Below, piece by piece: positions 62,820 to 64,000 of a DNA stretch of 64,000 nucleotides (its first letter is position 1; every line of letters begins with the position of its first letter). This stretch comes from JAJFUI01 sp039698035 (GTDB taxonomy: Bacteria > Planctomycetota > Planctomycetia > Pirellulales > Thermoguttaceae): contig JBDKSW010000003.1 of the NCBI GenBank assembly GCA_039698035.1, positions 175,105 through 239,104 on the forward strand, read 5' to 3'. A program made the position numbers and the translations under genes. The notes beneath the pieces are model-generated. The model was not told where the DNA came from and searched no databases. It worked only from the letters and a program-made list of their open reading frames with translations.

Positions 62820-63727
62820 ATCGCAGGGATGCCTTCGCTGGAGAACGGTCGTCGGAAAGCCCTTTACAAGAATTCATGCCATCCACCACACCAACCGTCG
62901 GCCAGAAGACGCTTCGCCGCACGTGGCGGGCCGCCCGACTGCTGTTGGCCGGATACCTAACACTGATCCTCGTTGCCATGTGGTTTGAAAACCGACTGAT
63001 CTTCTATCCGTTCGCTTATCCTGCCGGAAACTGGCAGCCGGTCGACCTGCCTGTCGAGGACGCCTGGTTCAAGACGCCGGACGGCACGCAGCTCCACGGC
63101 TGGTACCTGCCGCATCCGAACGCCCAGGCGACCGTGCTGTTCTGCCATGGCAACGCCGGAAACGTGACGCATCGAGCCATTGCGATGGCCATGCTGCATC
63201 AGCAAGCCAAGGTTTCGGTCCTGGTTTTCGATTATCGGGGCTTCGGCCGGAGCCAGGGCAAGCCCAACGGCGAGAACATTCTGGCCGACGCTCGGGCCGC
63301 GCGGCGATGGCTGGCCGAACGCGAAAAGGTGGCCGAGCGTGACATCGTCATCCTGGGCGAGTCGATCGGCGGCGCGGTGGCGGTCGATCTGGCCGCCCGC
63401 GACGGCGCCCGGGCGTTGATCCTCGAAAGCACGTTTGACAGTCTGCCGGAGGTTGCGGCCTATCATTACCCGTGGTTGCCGGTCCGCTGGGCGATGCGCA
63501 CTCGACTCGATTCGGCCGCACTGATCGGTCAATATCACGGGCCGGTGTTTCAGGCGCATGGCGCCGTCGACACGCTCGTGCCGTTGGCAAACGCCCGCCG
63601 CCTGTTCGACGCGGCCCAGCAACCGAAGCAGTTCCTCCTGCTCGGCAACCACAATCACAACAACCTGATGCCAGCCGAATATTACGATGCGCTCGCGGCG
63701 TTTATCGAGAAGGCGGTAAAGCCGTAG
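62816..63727 (+). CDS. ABHD-type membrane-anchored alpha/beta hydrolase
   Basis: 303 residues. An N-terminal helix (about 40-56) anchors the protein; the catalytic part begins DGTQLHGWYLPHP. VLFCHGNAGNVTHR is the oxyanion strand, VLVFDYRGFGRSQGKP is typical of ABHD13/17-like enzymes, GESIGGAVAVDLA contains the nucleophile Ser, Asp in AHGAVDTLVP and His in LGNHNHNNL complete the triad. The start overlaps the previous stop, but the ATG at 62876 is also possible. Acyl-ester or peptide substrates are conceivable; the role is unknown. Confidence 0.85.
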   Translation: MNRRDAFAGERSSESPLQEFMPSTTPTVGQKTLRRTWRAARLLLAGYLTLILVAMWFENRLIFYPFAYPAGNWQPVDLPVEDAWFKTPDGTQLHGWYLPHPNAQATVLFCHGNAGNVTHRAIAMAMLHQQAKVSVLVFDYRGFGRSQGKPNGENILADARAARRWLAEREKVAERDIVILGESIGGAVAVDLAARDGARALILESTFDSLPEVAAYHYPWLPVRWAMRTRLDSAALIGQYHGPVFQAHGAVDTLVPLANARRLFDAAQQPKQFLLLGNHNHNNLMPAEYYDALAAFIEKAVKP

Positions 63728-63874
63728 CCGTATGGCGACATGCGTTTCGGGCGCCACGGCTGGCTTCGTCCGAGGGCATCGGCGTTGTTTTTGCAGCCAT
63801 GCCGTCCGGCTGGCTTTTTTTCCGCCACCAATTCGCGAACGGGCTCGGACCGTGCACGCCGTAGGATCGTTGAA

Positions 63875-64000
63875 ATCGGGTAGGAGGGGGCGTTGCCGCC
63901 CCGTCCTCCCACACGACCGTGCGTACGGTTCCGTACACGGCGGTTCAGTTTATACGCTTAAAACGCTGCGACTCTGATAAAAGGCTCACAAGACCTAACT
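63875..64000 (-). mobile_element. 3' end of a group II intron (partial)
   Basis: On the minus strand the last bases of the window read GAACCGCCGTGTACGGAACC then GTACGCACGGTCGTG, a stem-loop of the type found at the 3' end of bacterial group II introns (domain V region), followed by a GGGAGGACGGGG/CCCCCTCCTACCC helix with an unpaired A and an end at ATCGGG on the plus strand (63875). The bases further right would lead into the intron ORF, mostly outside the window. The class and exon-binding sites cannot be determined. Confidence 0.5.

Overview
The window looks like the chromosome of a GC-rich member of the Planctomycetota, probably Pirellulales-like. This is inferred from four things: a cysteine-rich secreted protein built of YTV-type repeats, very long secreted or membrane proteins without recognisable domains, a fused PilM/PilN-like protein in a short pilus-type operon with a huge secretin, and many GTG/TTG starts with long intergenic regions. 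No rRNA, CRISPR array, prophage or intact insertion sequence is seen.

Layout, left to right. 1-6.3 kb: envelope and exopolysaccharide genes: a 5'-cut CelD-like acetyltransferase, two paralogous mini-lipoproteins, a secreted hydrolase, and a minus-strand cluster of Wzz-like protein, ExeA-like ATPase and CpsD-like ATPase that resembles EPS/exosortase-associated trios. 6.4-10.3 kb: S-adenosylhomocysteine hydrolase, then a toxin-antitoxin islet with one intact VapBC-like pair, one pair whose PIN toxin carries a nonsense codon, a truncated XRE antitoxin and an orphan antitoxin. 10.4-15.5 kb: a DUF1015 protein, a 1.5 kb gene-poor stretch with three parS-like palindromes, parA-parB, and tRNA-Pro(UGG) with a terminator. 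15.5-28.7 kb: a zinc-ribbon protein, a YfcE-like phosphoesterase, RimI, two giant coupled membrane proteins (936 and 1,496 aa), FxsA, an inositol-monophosphatase-like enzyme and glucuronate isomerase.

28.8-38.5 kb is a minus-strand operon, pilM/N-like, pilO-like, unknown, secretin, with a good promoter in front; it would build an envelope-spanning secretin machine. 38.9-50.6 kb holds a GH38-like protein, a hydrolase, cmk, plsC, an FHA protein, ftsH, a duplicated GNAT-like protein and cysK. 50.8-64 kb holds a Cys-rich secreted protein, a lone HPt protein, an unusual phosphoglycerate kinase homologue, a large three-part lipoprotein, a LarA-like protein, the YggS/YggU pair, a pseudopilin, the YTV-repeat protein, a membrane protein with a coupled hydrolase, and, at the right edge, what looks like the 3' end of a group II intron on the minus strand.

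The strongest points for follow-up are the repeat architecture of the YTV protein (two arrays of exactly eleven 16-residue units), the coupled giant membrane pair, the phosphoglycerate kinase homologue with altered active-site motifs, the parS-like cluster beside parAB, and the promoter-terminator leader in front of uxaC. All functional calls come from reading motifs by eye; no database search was run.
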